Assembly: GCA_947469635.1 (NCBI GenBank)
Contig: CANIRG010000002.1
Coordinates: forward strand, 1-48,721
Direction of reading: 5' to 3'
Source of the DNA: Rhodospirillales bacterium
Lineage (GTDB): Bacteria > Pseudomonadota > Alphaproteobacteria > Reyranellales > Reyranellaceae
Length of the DNA stretch: 48,721 bases
The notes under the pieces were generated by a model, which was not told the origin of the DNA, did no database searches, and was given only the letters and a program-made list of their open reading frames with translations. Below are positions 24,469 to 34,304 of the stretch, piece after piece (positions within the stretch are counted from its first letter, which is position 1; the number at the start of each line of letters is the position of its first letter). The position numbers were made by a program, and so were the translations under genes.

Positions 24469-25475
24469 TCCTCGAAGTCGACAAGCTCCAGATCGACTAC
24501 CAGGCCAAGGACGGCGTGACGCGCGCCGTCGACGGCGCCTCGTTCGTCGTCCCCGAGGGCCGCATCGTCGGCCTGGTGGGGGAATCGGGCTGCGGCAAGA
24601 CCACGGCAGTGCGCGCCATCATGGGCGTGCTGGCCGAGAACGGGCGGCGCGCCGGCGGGCGCATCGTCTTCAAGGGCCAGGAGGTCGATGCGGCGACGAC
24701 CAAGCGGCTGCTGTGGCGCGACATCGCCTATGTGCCGCAAAGCGCCATGAGCTCGCTCGATCCCGTCTATACCGTCGGCGCCCAGATCGTCGAGGTGCTG
24801 ACCAAGCGCGGCAATGCCAACCGGCGCGACGCGCGCAAGCGGGCGGCCGAGCTATTCGACCTGGTGGGCCTGAACGAGCGCCGGCTGGCCGACTATCCCC
24901 ACCAGTTCTCCGGCGGCATGCGCCAGCGCGCGGCGATCGCCATGGCACTGGCACTGTCGCCAAGCCTGCTGCTGGCCGACGAGCCGGTGACGGCGCTCGA
25001 CGTGATCGTGCAGCGTCAGATCCTCGACATGCTGCGCGACCTGCAAGAGCGCCTGCATCTCTCGATGGTGCTTGTCACTCACGACATCAGCGTGGTGGCC
25101 TATCTCTGCGACGAGGTCGTCGTGATGTATGCCGGTCAGGTGATCGAGAGCGGTCCCGTGCGCGAGGTGCTGGCCCGCCCGCGCCATCCCTACACCATGG
25201 GCTTGCGCAACGCCTTTCCCGACCTGATGACCGACGCGATGGAGCTGGTGCCGATCGGCGGCAGTCCGCCCGACCTGCGCGACGCACCGCCCGGCTGCCG
25301 CTTCGCGCCGCGCTGCCCCTTCGTGCTGGAAACCTGCACGACAGGAGCGGACGGCCATAGCCTCGCGAACGGTCATATGTCGGCCTGCAGACGCGACGGC
25401 GAAGCAGACCTTCTCCGCAAGGAAGCACTGGATCCGGTGACATGGCAGCGCTCGTCGAGCTTCGCGGCGTCGTAA
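24465..25475 (+). CDS. Peptide-type ABC transporter ATPase (DppD-like)
   Basis: A 336-residue ATPase with Walker [11 protein letters not shown]-loop in [15 protein letters not shown] signature [12 protein letters not shown], Walker [13 protein letters not shown] and the H-loop His in LVTHDIS. The C-terminal oligopeptide-transporter extension has three spaced cysteines ([15 protein letters not shown]), the cluster-like motif common in this group. It powers import together with the next gene, which it overlaps by 34 bases. Confidence 0.95.
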   Translation: MILEVDKLQIDYQAKDGVTRAVDGASFVVPEGRIVGLVGESGCGKTTAVRAIMGVLAENGRRAGGRIVFKGQEVDAATTKRLLWRDIAYVPQSAMSSLDPVYTVGAQIVEVLTKRGNANRRDARKRAAELFDLVGLNERRLADYPHQFSGGMRQRAAIAMALALSPSLLLADEPVTALDVIVQRQILDMLRDLQERLHLSMVLVTHDISVVAYLCDEVVVMYAGQVIESGPVREVLARPRHPYTMGLRNAFPDLMTDAMELVPIGGSPPDLRDAPPGCRFAPRCPFVLETCTTGADGHSLANGHMSACRRDGEADLLRKEALDPVTWQRSSSFAAS

Positions 25476-26422
25476 AGCACTTCCCCGTCGCACGCTCGCT
25501 GGGCGAGATCGTGCGCGGCAAGCGTCCGGCCGTACGGGCGCTCGACGGCGTGAGCTTCGACGTCGGATCGGGCGATGCCGTGGCGATCGTGGGCGAATCC
25601 GGCTGCGGCAAGACCACGCTCGGACGGCTGATGCTGAAGCTCGCCGAGCCGACGGGAGGCTCGATCGCCTTCGATGGCGTGGCGCTGGGCGGGCTCTCAG
25701 GCGACGGGCTGCGCGACTTCCGCCGCCAGGCACAGCTCGTCTTCCAGAACCCCTTCGATGCGCTCAATCCACGCTTCACGATCTATCGCGCGGTGGCCGA
25801 ACCGCTGGTCAATGCGAGGATCGACAAGGCCGAGCATAAGGATCGAATCGAGAAGGCCTTCCGGCGCGTCCATCTCGCCGACTTCGACCGCTACTTCGAC
25901 AAATACCCGCACCAGCTGAGCGGCGGGCAGCTGCAACGCGTCGTGCTGGCGCGTGCGCTGGTGCTCGCGCCACGCTTCCTGGTCGCCGACGAGCCGGTGT
26001 CGATGCTGGATGTCAGCGTGCGCGCCGGCATCCTCACCCTGATGCGCGAGATCCGCGAGGCGATGGGCCTCACCGCCGTCTATATCTCGCACGACCTCGC
26101 GCTGGTACGTTACCTCTGCGACCGCACGCTGGTGATGTATCTCGGCCGCATCGTCGAGGACGGACCGACCGAGGCCATCGTGCGGCGGCCGCGCCATCCC
26201 TACACGCGCGCGCTGGTCGCGGCCGTGCCGGTGCCCGACGCCGACCAGTCGCGCATTGCACTGCCGATCAAGGGCAATATCCCCGATTCGAGCGAGCCGC
26301 CGTCGGGCTGCCATTTCCGCGACCGCTGCCCCCTCGCCTTCGCCCGCTGCGCCGAAGAGGCGCCGGCTTTGCGCGAGGCAGCCGGCGGGCATCGCGTGGC
26401 CTGTCATCTCGAACTGGCATAG
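25442..26422 (+). CDS. Peptide-type ABC transporter ATPase (DppF-like)
   Basis: A 326-residue ATPase with Walker [10 protein letters not shown], signature [12 protein letters not shown], Walker [13 protein letters not shown] and H-loop ISHDLA. The C-terminal extension carries the spaced cysteines ([15 protein letters not shown]). The early [20 protein letters not shown] segment before [10 protein letters not shown] is typical of DppF/OppF. It starts inside the end of the DppD-like gene, so translation is coupled. Confidence 0.95.
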   Translation: MAALVELRGVVKHFPVARSLGEIVRGKRPAVRALDGVSFDVGSGDAVAIVGESGCGKTTLGRLMLKLAEPTGGSIAFDGVALGGLSGDGLRDFRRQAQLVFQNPFDALNPRFTIYRAVAEPLVNARIDKAEHKDRIEKAFRRVHLADFDRYFDKYPHQLSGGQLQRVVLARALVLAPRFLVADEPVSMLDVSVRAGILTLMREIREAMGLTAVYISHDLALVRYLCDRTLVMYLGRIVEDGPTEAIVRRPRHPYTRALVAAVPVPDADQSRIALPIKGNIPDSSEPPSGCHFRDRCPLAFARCAEEAPALREAAGGHRVACHLELA

Positions 26423-26431
26423 GATTTCCCC

Positions 26432-28243
26432 ATGCTGCATGCCCTCAAGAACACGCCCACCACTGCCTGCGATCCGGTGACGCTCGAGATCGTGCGCGGC
26501 GCGATCCGCGCGGCGCAGGCCGAGATGGAGGCGCTGCTCGAACGCACCGCCATCTCACCCTTCATCCGCGAGAAGAAGGATTTCTATACCGCGCTGTTCG
26601 ATGCTGACGGCGTGATGGCCGTGGGGTCGAACGTACCGGTGTTCGGCGACATCACCGGGCCGGTGTTCCGCGACTTTCCGCCCGAGACCATGCGCGAGGG
26701 CGACCTCTATTGGTACAACGACTGCTACGGCTCGCGCGGCGCTATCTCGCACTCCAACGACCAGGTGCTGGTGGCGCCGGTCTTCCACGAGGGCAAGCGC
26801 TGCGGCTTCGTCATGGGCTGGGCGCATTTCTCCGACATCGGCGGCATGCGGGCAGGCTCGATCACGCCGGACGCCACCGACATCTTCCAGGAAGGCATCA
26901 TCGTTCCGCCCACCAAGCTGATCGATGCGGGCCGCACCAACGAGGCGGTGCTCACCCTCTTCCATCGCAACTCGCGCTTTCCCGAGGCCAGCATCGGCGA
27001 CATGCGGGCGCTGATGGCGAGCACGGCGCTGGGCGCCCGGCGCGTGCGCGAGATCGTCGAGCGCTTCGGTCCCGAGGTCATGACCGATGCGCTCGACCAG
27101 CTCCTGGCGCGGACCCGGCGCCTCGTGCGGGAGAAGCTCGCCGAGACCTTCGGCTACGGCACCCACCGCTTCACCGACGCGATCGATTCGGATGGGCACG
27201 GCAATGGCCCCTTCCATCTCCGGCTCGCCCTCACGCGCGAGCATGGGCCAGATGGCGAGGACCGCTTCATCTTCGACGCCACGGAGACCGACGACCAGTC
27301 GCCTGGTCCCGTGAACCTGCTGATGAATCCCGACGTGCCGGGCACGGCGCTGGGCCTCTATTTCCTGGGCGGCGATCCCACCCAGGTGTGCAATGCCGGC
27401 GGGCCGCAGGCGCTCGACGAGGTGCGGCTGCGCGAAGGCTCGCTGCTGTGGCCGAAGTTCCCGGCGCCACTCGGCATGCGCGGCCTGACGCTGATGCGCT
27501 TCCTGGCGGGACTCAACGGCCTCATCAATGTCGCGGGCGGCAAGGCACCGGCGGCGCACTCGGCCTATGTCATCACCTTCATCCGCGGCACCTTCCGCAA
27601 CGACAGAGGCGAGCTCGAGCCGTTCCTGCTCTCCGACGGCATCGGCGTCGGCTATGGAGCCCGTCCGCATGCCGACGGCATCGATGCGGTCTATTTCGTG
27701 GCCCAGGAGAACTACCCCGTCGAGTTCCTGGAGATCGGCTATCCGGTGCGGCTGCGCGCCTACGGCATCGTCACCGACTCCGGCGGCGCCGGCCAGTATC
27801 GCGGTGGCTGCGGCATCCTGCGCGAGTACGAGATATTGGCCGAGGAGGCCGTGCAGGCGATCCGCATCGACAGCGTGAAGAACCCGCCCTGGGGCATCGC
27901 CGGCGGCATGTCGGGCGGCAGTGGCAGCATCGTGCTCAATCCCGGCACCCCCGGCGAACGCGCCTTCGCGCCGCTCTCCGACGGCAACCTCCTCAAGCAC
28001 GGCGACATCCTACGCATCGAGACCGGCGGCGGCGGTGGCTACGGCCATCCCTTCGACCGGCCGGCCGAGGCGGTGCTCGAAGATGTGCTGGGCGGCTTCG
28101 TCAGCGTCGCGGCCGCGCGGCAACACTATGGCGTGGTCGTGTCGAACGACGCGATCGATCCAGCCGCCACCGCTTCGCTCCGTGCCGACCGCACGCCTGT
28201 CCGCGCTTTTCATCGTAATGAGTATGTCGACACCCTCCGCTAA
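26432..28243 (+). CDS. Hydantoinase B / oxoprolinase family subunit
   Basis: A 603-residue HyuB-type protein: DPVTLEIVRGAIRAAQAEME at the N-terminus, ERTAISPFIREKKDFYTALFD, then SHSNDQVLVAPVFHEGKRCG with likely metal-binding His/Asp, and the C-terminal glycine-rich GGGGGYGHPFDRPAEAVLEDV. HyuB pairs with HyuA to hydrolyse cyclic amides (N-methylhydantoin, 5-oxoproline) or to carboxylate ketones in an ATP-dependent manner. The usual HyuA-HyuB order is reversed here. It starts nine bases after the ATPase gene. Confidence 0.93.
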   Translation: MLHALKNTPTTACDPVTLEIVRGAIRAAQAEMEALLERTAISPFIREKKDFYTALFDADGVMAVGSNVPVFGDITGPVFRDFPPETMREGDLYWYNDCYGSRGAISHSNDQVLVAPVFHEGKRCGFVMGWAHFSDIGGMRAGSITPDATDIFQEGIIVPPTKLIDAGRTNEAVLTLFHRNSRFPEASIGDMRALMASTALGARRVREIVERFGPEVMTDALDQLLARTRRLVREKLAETFGYGTHRFTDAIDSDGHGNGPFHLRLALTREHGPDGEDRFIFDATETDDQSPGPVNLLMNPDVPGTALGLYFLGGDPTQVCNAGGPQALDEVRLREGSLLWPKFPAPLGMRGLTLMRFLAGLNGLINVAGGKAPAAHSAYVITFIRGTFRNDRGELEPFLLSDGIGVGYGARPHADGIDAVYFVAQENYPVEFLEIGYPVRLRAYGIVTDSGGAGQYRGGCGILREYEILAEEAVQAIRIDSVKNPPWGIAGGMSGGSGSIVLNPGTPGERAFAPLSDGNLLKHGDILRIETGGGGGYGHPFDRPAEAVLEDVLGGFVSVAAARQHYGVVVSNDAIDPAATASLRADRTPVRAFHRNEYVDTLR

Positions 28244-30302
28244 GGCGTCGCTCGCCATTGCCGTCGATATCGGCGGCACCTTCACCGACATCGCCTTGCA
28301 TGACGCCGCGAGCGGCCGCGTGTGGCGGGCGAAGACGCCCAGCGTCCCGAGCGATCCCTCGCTGGCCTTCCTGACGGGCCTGCGGCTCGCGCTCGCCGAG
28401 GCCGGCCACGTCGCGCCGGACCTGGAACGCGTGCTGCACGGCACGACCGTGGCCACCAACATGATCCTGGAGGGCAAGGGCGCGAAGGCTGCCCTGGTGA
28501 CGACGGCGGGTTTCCGCCATGTGCTGACGATCGGCCGGCAGGACATTCCGAGGCGCTCGAACTACAGCGTTTGGATCAAACCGGCGCGGCCCGTGCCGGC
28601 GTCGCGCGTGATCGAGGTCAGGGAGCGCATCGCGCCGGGCGGTGCTGTGATCGAGGCCCTCGACGAGGCGAGCGTCGTTGCCGCAGCCGAGGCCTGCCGC
28701 GCGCTCGGCGTCGAGGCCGTGGCGGTCTGCCTGCTGCATTCCTTCGCCAATCCCGCGCACGAGCGGCGCGTGGCCGAGATCCTGCGCGGGCGCCTGCCCG
28801 GCGTCGCCGTCACCGCCTCCTCCGACGTGCTGCCCGTGGTGCGGGAATACGAGCGCTCGCTCGCCACGGTGCTGAACGCCATCGTCATGCCCGGCGTGGC
28901 GACTTACGTCTCGCGCCTCGAACGCCGCCTGCTCGACGAGAAGATCACCGCGCCGCTGCTGCTGATGCAATCGAATGGCGGCGTCGCGGGTGGCGCTGCG
29001 ATCCGGCGCGCCCCGGCGCTCACGGCGCTATCGGGCCCGGCAGCCGGCGTCGTCGGCGCACGCGACATCGCGGCGGCTTGCGGCATCGCCGACATCATCA
29101 CCGTCGATATCGGCGGCACCAGCGCCGACATCTGCCTGATCAAGGACGGGCGGATCGCGCTCACGCAGAATGGCCATGTCGGCGACTGGCCATTGCCTCT
29201 GCCGATGGTCGACATGGTGACGATCGGCGCCGGCGGCGGCTCGATCGCCCGCGTCGCGTCGGGCACGCTGTCCGTCGGTCCGCAAAGCGCCGGCGCCGTT
29301 CCCGGCCCTGCCGCCTACGGGCACGGCGGCGCGGAAGCCACCGTCACCGACGCCCACGTCGTGCTGGGCCATCTGCCCGCCAACCTGCTGGGCGGCCGCA
29401 TGGCGCTCGACGTCGAGGCCGCCCGACGCACCATCGACGCCAAGGTAGCGGCCCCGCTCGGCCTGGAACGCGAGGCCGCCGCACGCGGCGTGCTGGCCAT
29501 CGTCGACAACAACATGATGGGGGCGTTGCGCATCGTCTCGGTCGAGCGCGGCCACGATCCGCGCGACTTCACCCTGGTGCCGTTCGGTGGCGCCGGCCCC
29601 CTGCATGGCTGCGCGCTGGCCGAGCTGTTGGGCATCACGCGTGTGCTGATTCCGCCGGCGCCGGGCGTGCTCTGCGCCGACGGGCTGATGGCCGCCGACC
29701 TCAAGGCCGATTTCAGCCGCACCCTGCCCAAGGCCGGACCGATCGATCTCGACCGAGCGCGCGCGATCTGGAGCGATCTCGGGCGTCAGTCCGACGATTG
29801 GTTTGCGACCGAACGAGTCGCGGATGCCGATCGCGGGCAGAGCCGTGTCGCGATGCTGCGTTATCGCGGCCAGGGTGGCGAGGTGACGGTCGCCTGGACC
29901 GACGATGTGGCCGCCGTCGAGGCGGCCTTCGCGAGCGCCCATCGTAGCCTATACGGCTTCACACTCGATGCAGCCGTCGAGCTGGTAACGCTGCGCGTGG
30001 AAGCGATGGGCCGCATGCCGCCACCTCCGCGGCCGGTTCTGGCGGCGGGAGCTGGCGTGCGCTCGGCCCGCAGCCTGCCGGTGCATTTCGCCTCCGGAAC
30101 CGTCGATGTGCCGCTGTTCGAGCGCGCTTCCTTCGGCGCCGGCGACCGCTTCACAGGCCCGGCCATCGTCACCCAGCTCGATGCGACGACGCTCGTCCAA
30201 CCGGGCTGGTCGGGCGAGGTGCATGCTTCGGGCGCGATCTTGCTGGCTCATGGCCGTTCGGAGCGCATCGGGACTGGATTCGGCGAGCCGTCCGACGCCT
30301 AA
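28218..30302 (+). CDS. Hydantoinase A / oxoprolinase family subunit
   Basis: A 694-residue HyuA-type ATPase. It has two ASKHA-fold phosphate motifs, AVDIGGTFTDIALHD near the N-terminus and VDIGGTSADICLI mid-chain, with LHGTTVATNMILEGKGAKAA, LLMQSNGGVAGG and DFTLVPFGGAGPLHG. It supplies the ATP-dependent phosphorylation step to the HyuB partner. The start at 28218 (28224 is also possible) lies inside the end of the hyuB-like gene, a 26-base overlap that argues for a stoichiometric complex. Last gene of the operon. Confidence 0.93.
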   Translation: MSMSTPSAKASLAIAVDIGGTFTDIALHDAASGRVWRAKTPSVPSDPSLAFLTGLRLALAEAGHVAPDLERVLHGTTVATNMILEGKGAKAALVTTAGFRHVLTIGRQDIPRRSNYSVWIKPARPVPASRVIEVRERIAPGGAVIEALDEASVVAAAEACRALGVEAVAVCLLHSFANPAHERRVAEILRGRLPGVAVTASSDVLPVVREYERSLATVLNAIVMPGVATYVSRLERRLLDEKITAPLLLMQSNGGVAGGAAIRRAPALTALSGPAAGVVGARDIAAACGIADIITVDIGGTSADICLIKDGRIALTQNGHVGDWPLPLPMVDMVTIGAGGGSIARVASGTLSVGPQSAGAVPGPAAYGHGGAEATVTDAHVVLGHLPANLLGGRMALDVEAARRTIDAKVAAPLGLEREAAARGVLAIVDNNMMGALRIVSVERGHDPRDFTLVPFGGAGPLHGCALAELLGITRVLIPPAPGVLCADGLMAADLKADFSRTLPKAGPIDLDRARAIWSDLGRQSDDWFATERVADADRGQSRVAMLRYRGQGGEVTVAWTDDVAAVEAAFASAHRSLYGFTLDAAVELVTLRVEAMGRMPPPPRPVLAAGAGVRSARSLPVHFASGTVDVPLFERASFGAGDRFTGPAIVTQLDATTLVQPGWSGEVHASGAILLAHGRSERIGTGFGEPSDA

Positions 30303-30372
30303 TGGCACGAGCCTCGCGCGCGGCGCGGTGGAAACGGAAAGGCCACACGATTTCTACCCATGGGCGTGTGAC

Positions 30373-33249
30373 GTGAGAAGCAGCTCGGGAGTCGACGGCC
30401 AACGGGAGAGTCCGGCGCGACCGCGGACGCGGTGGCAGGTCTGGAGCGTCGTCCTGTGGCTCCTGGGCAGCTACGTCGTGCTGAGCGCGGGCGTGCTCGC
30501 GGCGACGCTGCTGCAGCTTCGCAACGACGCCATCGTGTCGGGTGAGAAGCTCGTCGCTTCCTTCGCGCAGCTCGCGGCCGAGCAGACCGCCGGCATCGTC
30601 CAGAATGTCGAGCAGACGCTGCAGGTGGCCGAGGCGAGGCTGACCTCGGCCGCCGGGTCCGGAGTTGCGAGCGTGGAGGCCGTTCGCCGCGAGTTTCGCG
30701 AGCTGCTGGCGGGACGTCCCTTCCTGAGGGCGCTCTGGCTCACCGATGAGCAGGGGCGCGTCGTCTATAGCTCGAACGAAGGCAACATCGGCCTCGATAT
30801 CTCCGACAGGCCGTACTTCGTGACGCACCGGGACCGTTCCACGGCGGAGTTCCATCTCGGGATACCCTTTCGCAGCCGGACCACGGGACAATGGTCCATC
30901 GCCGCGACGCAGGGACGGCGCGGACCAGGCGGCGAGTTCACCGGCGTCATCGTCGCCGCCATCGATCCGCGCTATTTCGAGAAGGTCTGGACCTTCGACA
31001 ACACCGATCACGAGCTCGTGGTCACGTTCTTCCTCCAGAATGGCACGCTGCTCACGCGAAGCCCCTTCGTCGAGACCGCGATGGGCAGGTCCTTCCCCGA
31101 CAGCCCGGTGTTCCGGCGGCTCGCCGCCGGAGAGCGCGCCGGGTCCTATCGCAACAGCAGCGTCGTCGACGGCCTCACCCGCCTTTTCGCCTTCCGCCAG
31201 ATCGGGCCCTATCCGGGCGTCGTCGTGGTCGGCCAGACCATGGCCCATGCGCTCGCGCCCTGGTGGAAGATCGTCGGGATCGTCGTGTCGGCGTGGGCGA
31301 TCTCGGTGGCCGCCCTGACCGGTCTCGCGATATGGCTCGGACGCGAGTGGAACGCGCGGCTCGACACTGTGGAGCGCTATCGCCTGCTGTTCGATTCCAA
31401 TCCCTATCCCGCCGTCGTGGTCGATCATGCAACCCGGCGCATCCTTGCCGTCAACGACACCGGGGTCGAGCAGTACGGCTGGTCCCGCGAGGAGTTCCTC
31501 GCCATGACCAGCGAGAAGCTCTTTCCCGCCGAGGACCTGCCGCAGCTCATCGCCGAGCGGCTGATGAGCCAGATGGGCGTCACGCGCGTCGTCCAGGGAT
31601 TGCGGAACGTCCTGAAGGACGGGACGGTCATCGACGTCGAGCTCAGCAGCCGGATGATCCGGTTCGACGGAAGGCCCGCCCTCCTCACCATCGCCCACAA
31701 CGTCACCGACCGGAAGCGGATGCTGGAGGAGGTGCGCCAGTCCGAGGAGAAGTATCGCGCCCTGGTCGATTCGCTGCCGGTCGGTGTGATCGAGACCACG
31801 GTCGACGGCGGAGTCGCCACGGCCAACACGGCGTGGCGGCGGATGTTCGGATTCGGGGAGACCGAAGATCTTTCCACGGTCGAGGTGAGCAAGCTCTACG
31901 CCGACCCCGGGGAACGCGGCGCCATCGTGTCGAAGGCCGGCGGGGAGTCCCCGACCTTCGACACCGAAGCGGTGTTCCGGCGCCGCGACGGCGAGACGTT
32001 TCCCGTCGAACGCCACCTCAAGACGATCGTGGATGCCCAGGGCGCGGTCGTCGGGCTGCGCGGCATCGTGATCGACGTCTCGCGCCGAAAGCTGCTCGAG
32101 GCCCAGCTCCAGCAGGCGCAGAAGATGGAGGCCGTCGGCCAGCTCTCCGGCGGGATCGCGCACGACTTCAACAACATCCTCACGGTGATCCTCGCCAATA
32201 TCGAGGTGCTGGAGGAAGAAGAGCACCTCGACCCGCAGCTCGCCGACCGGATCGGCCGGATCGGGCGGGCCGTGCAGAGAGCCACCGAGCTCACCCGCCA
32301 GCTGCTGGCCTTCTCGCGCAAACAGCCTCTGCGCCCGCAACGCACCGACGTGAACGATCTCGTGGTCGACATCGTGAAGCTGCTGGGCCGCACGCTGGGA
32401 CAGCAGATCGAGATCGTCTCCGATCTCGCCGCCGGCCTGTGGCCGGTCGACATCGACCGCGCCCAGCTCGAGGCCGCCCTGGTCAACCTCTGCATCAACG
32501 CCCGGGATGCGATGCCCGGCGGCGGCCGGCTGCGACTGGAGACCGGCAATGTGACGTTGTGCGCAGACCGTGTCGCCCTCGACCCCGAAGCCGTTTCGGG
32601 CGACTACGTGATGCTGACGGTCACCGACACCGGCTCCGGCATGCCACCCGACGTCCTCGCCAGGGTGTTCGAGCCGTTCTTCACGACCAAGAAGCTCACC
32701 AAGGGAACCGGCCTCGGCCTCAGCATGGTGTACGGCTTCGTCCGACAGTCGAAGGGCCACATCAAGATCGACAGCGTGGTCGGCCACGGCACCACGGTGA
32801 AGGTCTATCTGCCGCGCAAGGATGGGAGCGTGACGCAGGAGACGCAGGCACCCAAGGATATGTCCCTGCCGCGTGGAACGGAAAGGGTGCTGGTCGTCGA
32901 GGACGACGCCCAGGTCCGCGCCGGTGTCGTGCAGCAGTTGCAGAGCCTGGGCTATGCGATCACCGAGGCGGGGGACGGAAGCGCCGGCGTCTCGGCCTTC
33001 GAGACGGCCGCCGAGCCCTTCGATCTGCTTCTTACCGACGTGGTGATGCCGGGTCCGCTCAACGGCAAGGCGCTGGCGGACGTCGTAGCGAGGCGATGGC
33101 CGCGGACGAGGATCGTGTTCATGTCCGGCTTCACCGAGGACGCCTTCACGCGCAGCGGTCGCCTCGAAGCCGGCTTGCTGCTGCTGAACAAGCCATTTCG
33201 CCGGACCGAGCTCGCCCAGATGATTCGCCGGGCGCTCGACGGCACCTGA
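30373..33249 (+). CDS. Hybrid sensor histidine kinase (PDC-PAS-PAS-HisKA-HATPase-REC)
   Basis: 958 residues from a GTG start. TM helix 1 spans about 21-47, followed by an extracytoplasmic PDC/Cache-type sensor to about 290 and TM helix 2 at about 296-320. Two PAS domains start near 333 and 458. HisKA has phosphoacceptor His597 in GGIAHDFNNIL. The catalytic domain has the N-box Asn709 and a DTGSGMPPDV loop (Asp752). A receiver domain ends the chain with phosphoacceptor Asp889 in LLTDVVMPG and a late Lys in LLNKPF. There is no DNA-binding output domain and no separate regulator nearby. It may respond to an external small molecule, possibly linked to the preceding operon. Confidence 0.92.
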   Translation: MRSSSGVDGQRESPARPRTRWQVWSVVLWLLGSYVVLSAGVLAATLLQLRNDAIVSGEKLVASFAQLAAEQTAGIVQNVEQTLQVAEARLTSAAGSGVASVEAVRREFRELLAGRPFLRALWLTDEQGRVVYSSNEGNIGLDISDRPYFVTHRDRSTAEFHLGIPFRSRTTGQWSIAATQGRRGPGGEFTGVIVAAIDPRYFEKVWTFDNTDHELVVTFFLQNGTLLTRSPFVETAMGRSFPDSPVFRRLAAGERAGSYRNSSVVDGLTRLFAFRQIGPYPGVVVVGQTMAHALAPWWKIVGIVVSAWAISVAALTGLAIWLGREWNARLDTVERYRLLFDSNPYPAVVVDHATRRILAVNDTGVEQYGWSREEFLAMTSEKLFPAEDLPQLIAERLMSQMGVTRVVQGLRNVLKDGTVIDVELSSRMIRFDGRPALLTIAHNVTDRKRMLEEVRQSEEKYRALVDSLPVGVIETTVDGGVATANTAWRRMFGFGETEDLSTVEVSKLYADPGERGAIVSKAGGESPTFDTEAVFRRRDGETFPVERHLKTIVDAQGAVVGLRGIVIDVSRRKLLEAQLQQAQKMEAVGQLSGGIAHDFNNILTVILANIEVLEEEEHLDPQLADRIGRIGRAVQRATELTRQLLAFSRKQPLRPQRTDVNDLVVDIVKLLGRTLGQQIEIVSDLAAGLWPVDIDRAQLEAALVNLCINARDAMPGGGRLRLETGNVTLCADRVALDPEAVSGDYVMLTVTDTGSGMPPDVLARVFEPFFTTKKLTKGTGLGLSMVYGFVRQSKGHIKIDSVVGHGTTVKVYLPRKDGSVTQETQAPKDMSLPRGTERVLVVEDDAQVRAGVVQQLQSLGYAITEAGDGSAGVSAFETAAEPFDLLLTDVVMPGPLNGKALADVVARRWPRTRIVFMSGFTEDAFTRSGRLEAGLLLLNKPFRRTELAQMIRRALDGT

Positions 33250-33264
33250 CGATGCCGTCGAGCG
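33233..33264 (+). terminator. Hairpin spanning the histidine kinase stop codon
   Basis: A perfect 12-bp stem (CGCTCGACGGCA / TGCCGTCGAGCG) with an 8-base loop that holds the TGA stop. It separates the kinase from the convergent membrane-protein gene. There is no T-run, so it is terminator-like only. Confidence 0.5.
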
Positions 33265-33276
33265 TGGAGCTGGAGC

Positions 33277-33546
33277 CTACCAGAACCGACGCGAGCCGAA
33301 GAGCGCGACCAGCGTGTTCTCATCGCGATGCCGCGCGCCCATGGCAGCGCCGCCACAGGCAGCGGCACAGCCCACGGCCAGCGCCGCGGCAGCGAGGAAC
33401 GCGGCAAGCAGCGTCGCCTTGCGCGCCTGGTCGGCGGCATCGCGGGCCTTCTGCTCGGCAGCCTTGAGCTGACTGTAGGCCTCGTCGACCCGCTTCTCTG
33501 CATCAGCCTGGGGAAGGCCGGTCTGCTGGGCGACGAGCTGCGCGAG
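33277..33546 (-). pseudogene. In-frame continuation of the membrane protein beyond an amber codon
   Basis: After the TAG at 33549-33547 the same frame stays open for 89 codons to a TAG at 33279-33277. It reads LAQLVAQQTGLPQADAEKR, a helical KAAEQKARDAADQARKA stretch, a hydrophobic helix LLAAFLAAAALAVGCAAA and a GARHRDEN to SRRFW end. This is a sensible C-terminal domain for the gene upstream, not random sequence. Confidence 0.65.
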
Positions 33547-34296
33547 CTACGTGCGATCGCGCGCATCGAGCGAGCTGTTGCCCATGTTGGCGATGAGAGT
33601 ACGCGCCAGCGGCGCGGCAACCTCGCCGCGCGGCATCGGTGCCGCCGGCGGACGGGCAGTGACCGGATCGGCGGCGGTGCCGAGCGGCGTGGGGGTCGGA
33701 GCCGGTGGCGCGGCGGCCGGAGCCGGCGCCAGCAGGCGATCGACGGCTGAATCGGCGAACTGCATCCGATTGCCGCCTGGTCCCATCGCGTCGCGCCCCA
33801 TCCGGGCCAACGCAGGATTTGATGCCGCGCCGGCGGTCCCGGCGGCAGCGATTGCCGTGGTGCCGCTGGCGGCGGCACTCAGCAGGCCGCCGACGCCCGA
33901 TGCCAGGAGCGTGGCACCGACGACAACGCCCAGCGCCCAGACGGCGAAGCCGTGGCCGCCATCGCGGAAATGCTGCTCCACGACGTTCCCCCCGGCCCAC
34001 GGCGTGCGCATCCGACCGGCGAGGTAACCACCCGCCGCGAAGGCACCGACGTGGACGAGGACGGCATAGGTCGCTGCCAGGACGGCGAGCCCCTTGGCCG
34101 AGATGCCGGCATAGGCATAGGGCGACACGACGGTCAGGCCCAGGGCGGCGCCGAAGGTCAGGAGCACGATCGAGATCGCCGACGCAGCGAGGGTCCCGAG
34201 GATGATCGGCCCCCATTCGAGATAGCGAAAGGTCATGGAAGGGGTTGCCGTCTGAAGGACGGCGGGAGCGAGGGTATCGGCGGTGGTGATGGCCAT
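33547..34296 (-). CDS. Membrane protein of unknown function, cut by in-frame amber codon
   Basis: 249 residues from ATG 34296 (MAITTADTLAPAV). There are three predicted transmembrane helices: one from about residue 29 (GPIILGTLAASAISIVLLTF), one in VLAATYAVLVHVGAFAAGGY and one in FAVWALGVVVGATLLASGV. A Pro/Ala-rich linker follows, then SSLDARDRT before TAG at codon 250. The reading frame continues sensibly past that stop (33277-33546), so the ancestral protein was about 339 residues with a C-terminal helix. The codon is one base from Tyr TAC. No known family is recognised. A 24-residue membrane peptide gene lies eight bases upstream. Confidence 0.7.
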   Translation of the reverse strand: MAITTADTLAPAVLQTATPSMTFRYLEWGPIILGTLAASAISIVLLTFGAALGLTVVSPYAYAGISAKGLAVLAATYAVLVHVGAFAAGGYLAGRMRTPWAGGNVVEQHFRDGGHGFAVWALGVVVGATLLASGVGGLLSAAASGTTAIAAAGTAGAASNPALARMGRDAMGPGGNRMQFADSAVDRLLAPAPAAAPPAPTPTPLGTAADPVTARPPAAPMPRGEVAAPLARTLIANMGNSSLDARDRT

Positions 34297-34304
34297 GGCC
34301 GGTC

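Noticed and set aside
33547-33549. Amber codon as programmed pyrrolysine or readthrough site
   Set aside because: No supporting context is visible, and a one-base change from Tyr is the simpler explanation.
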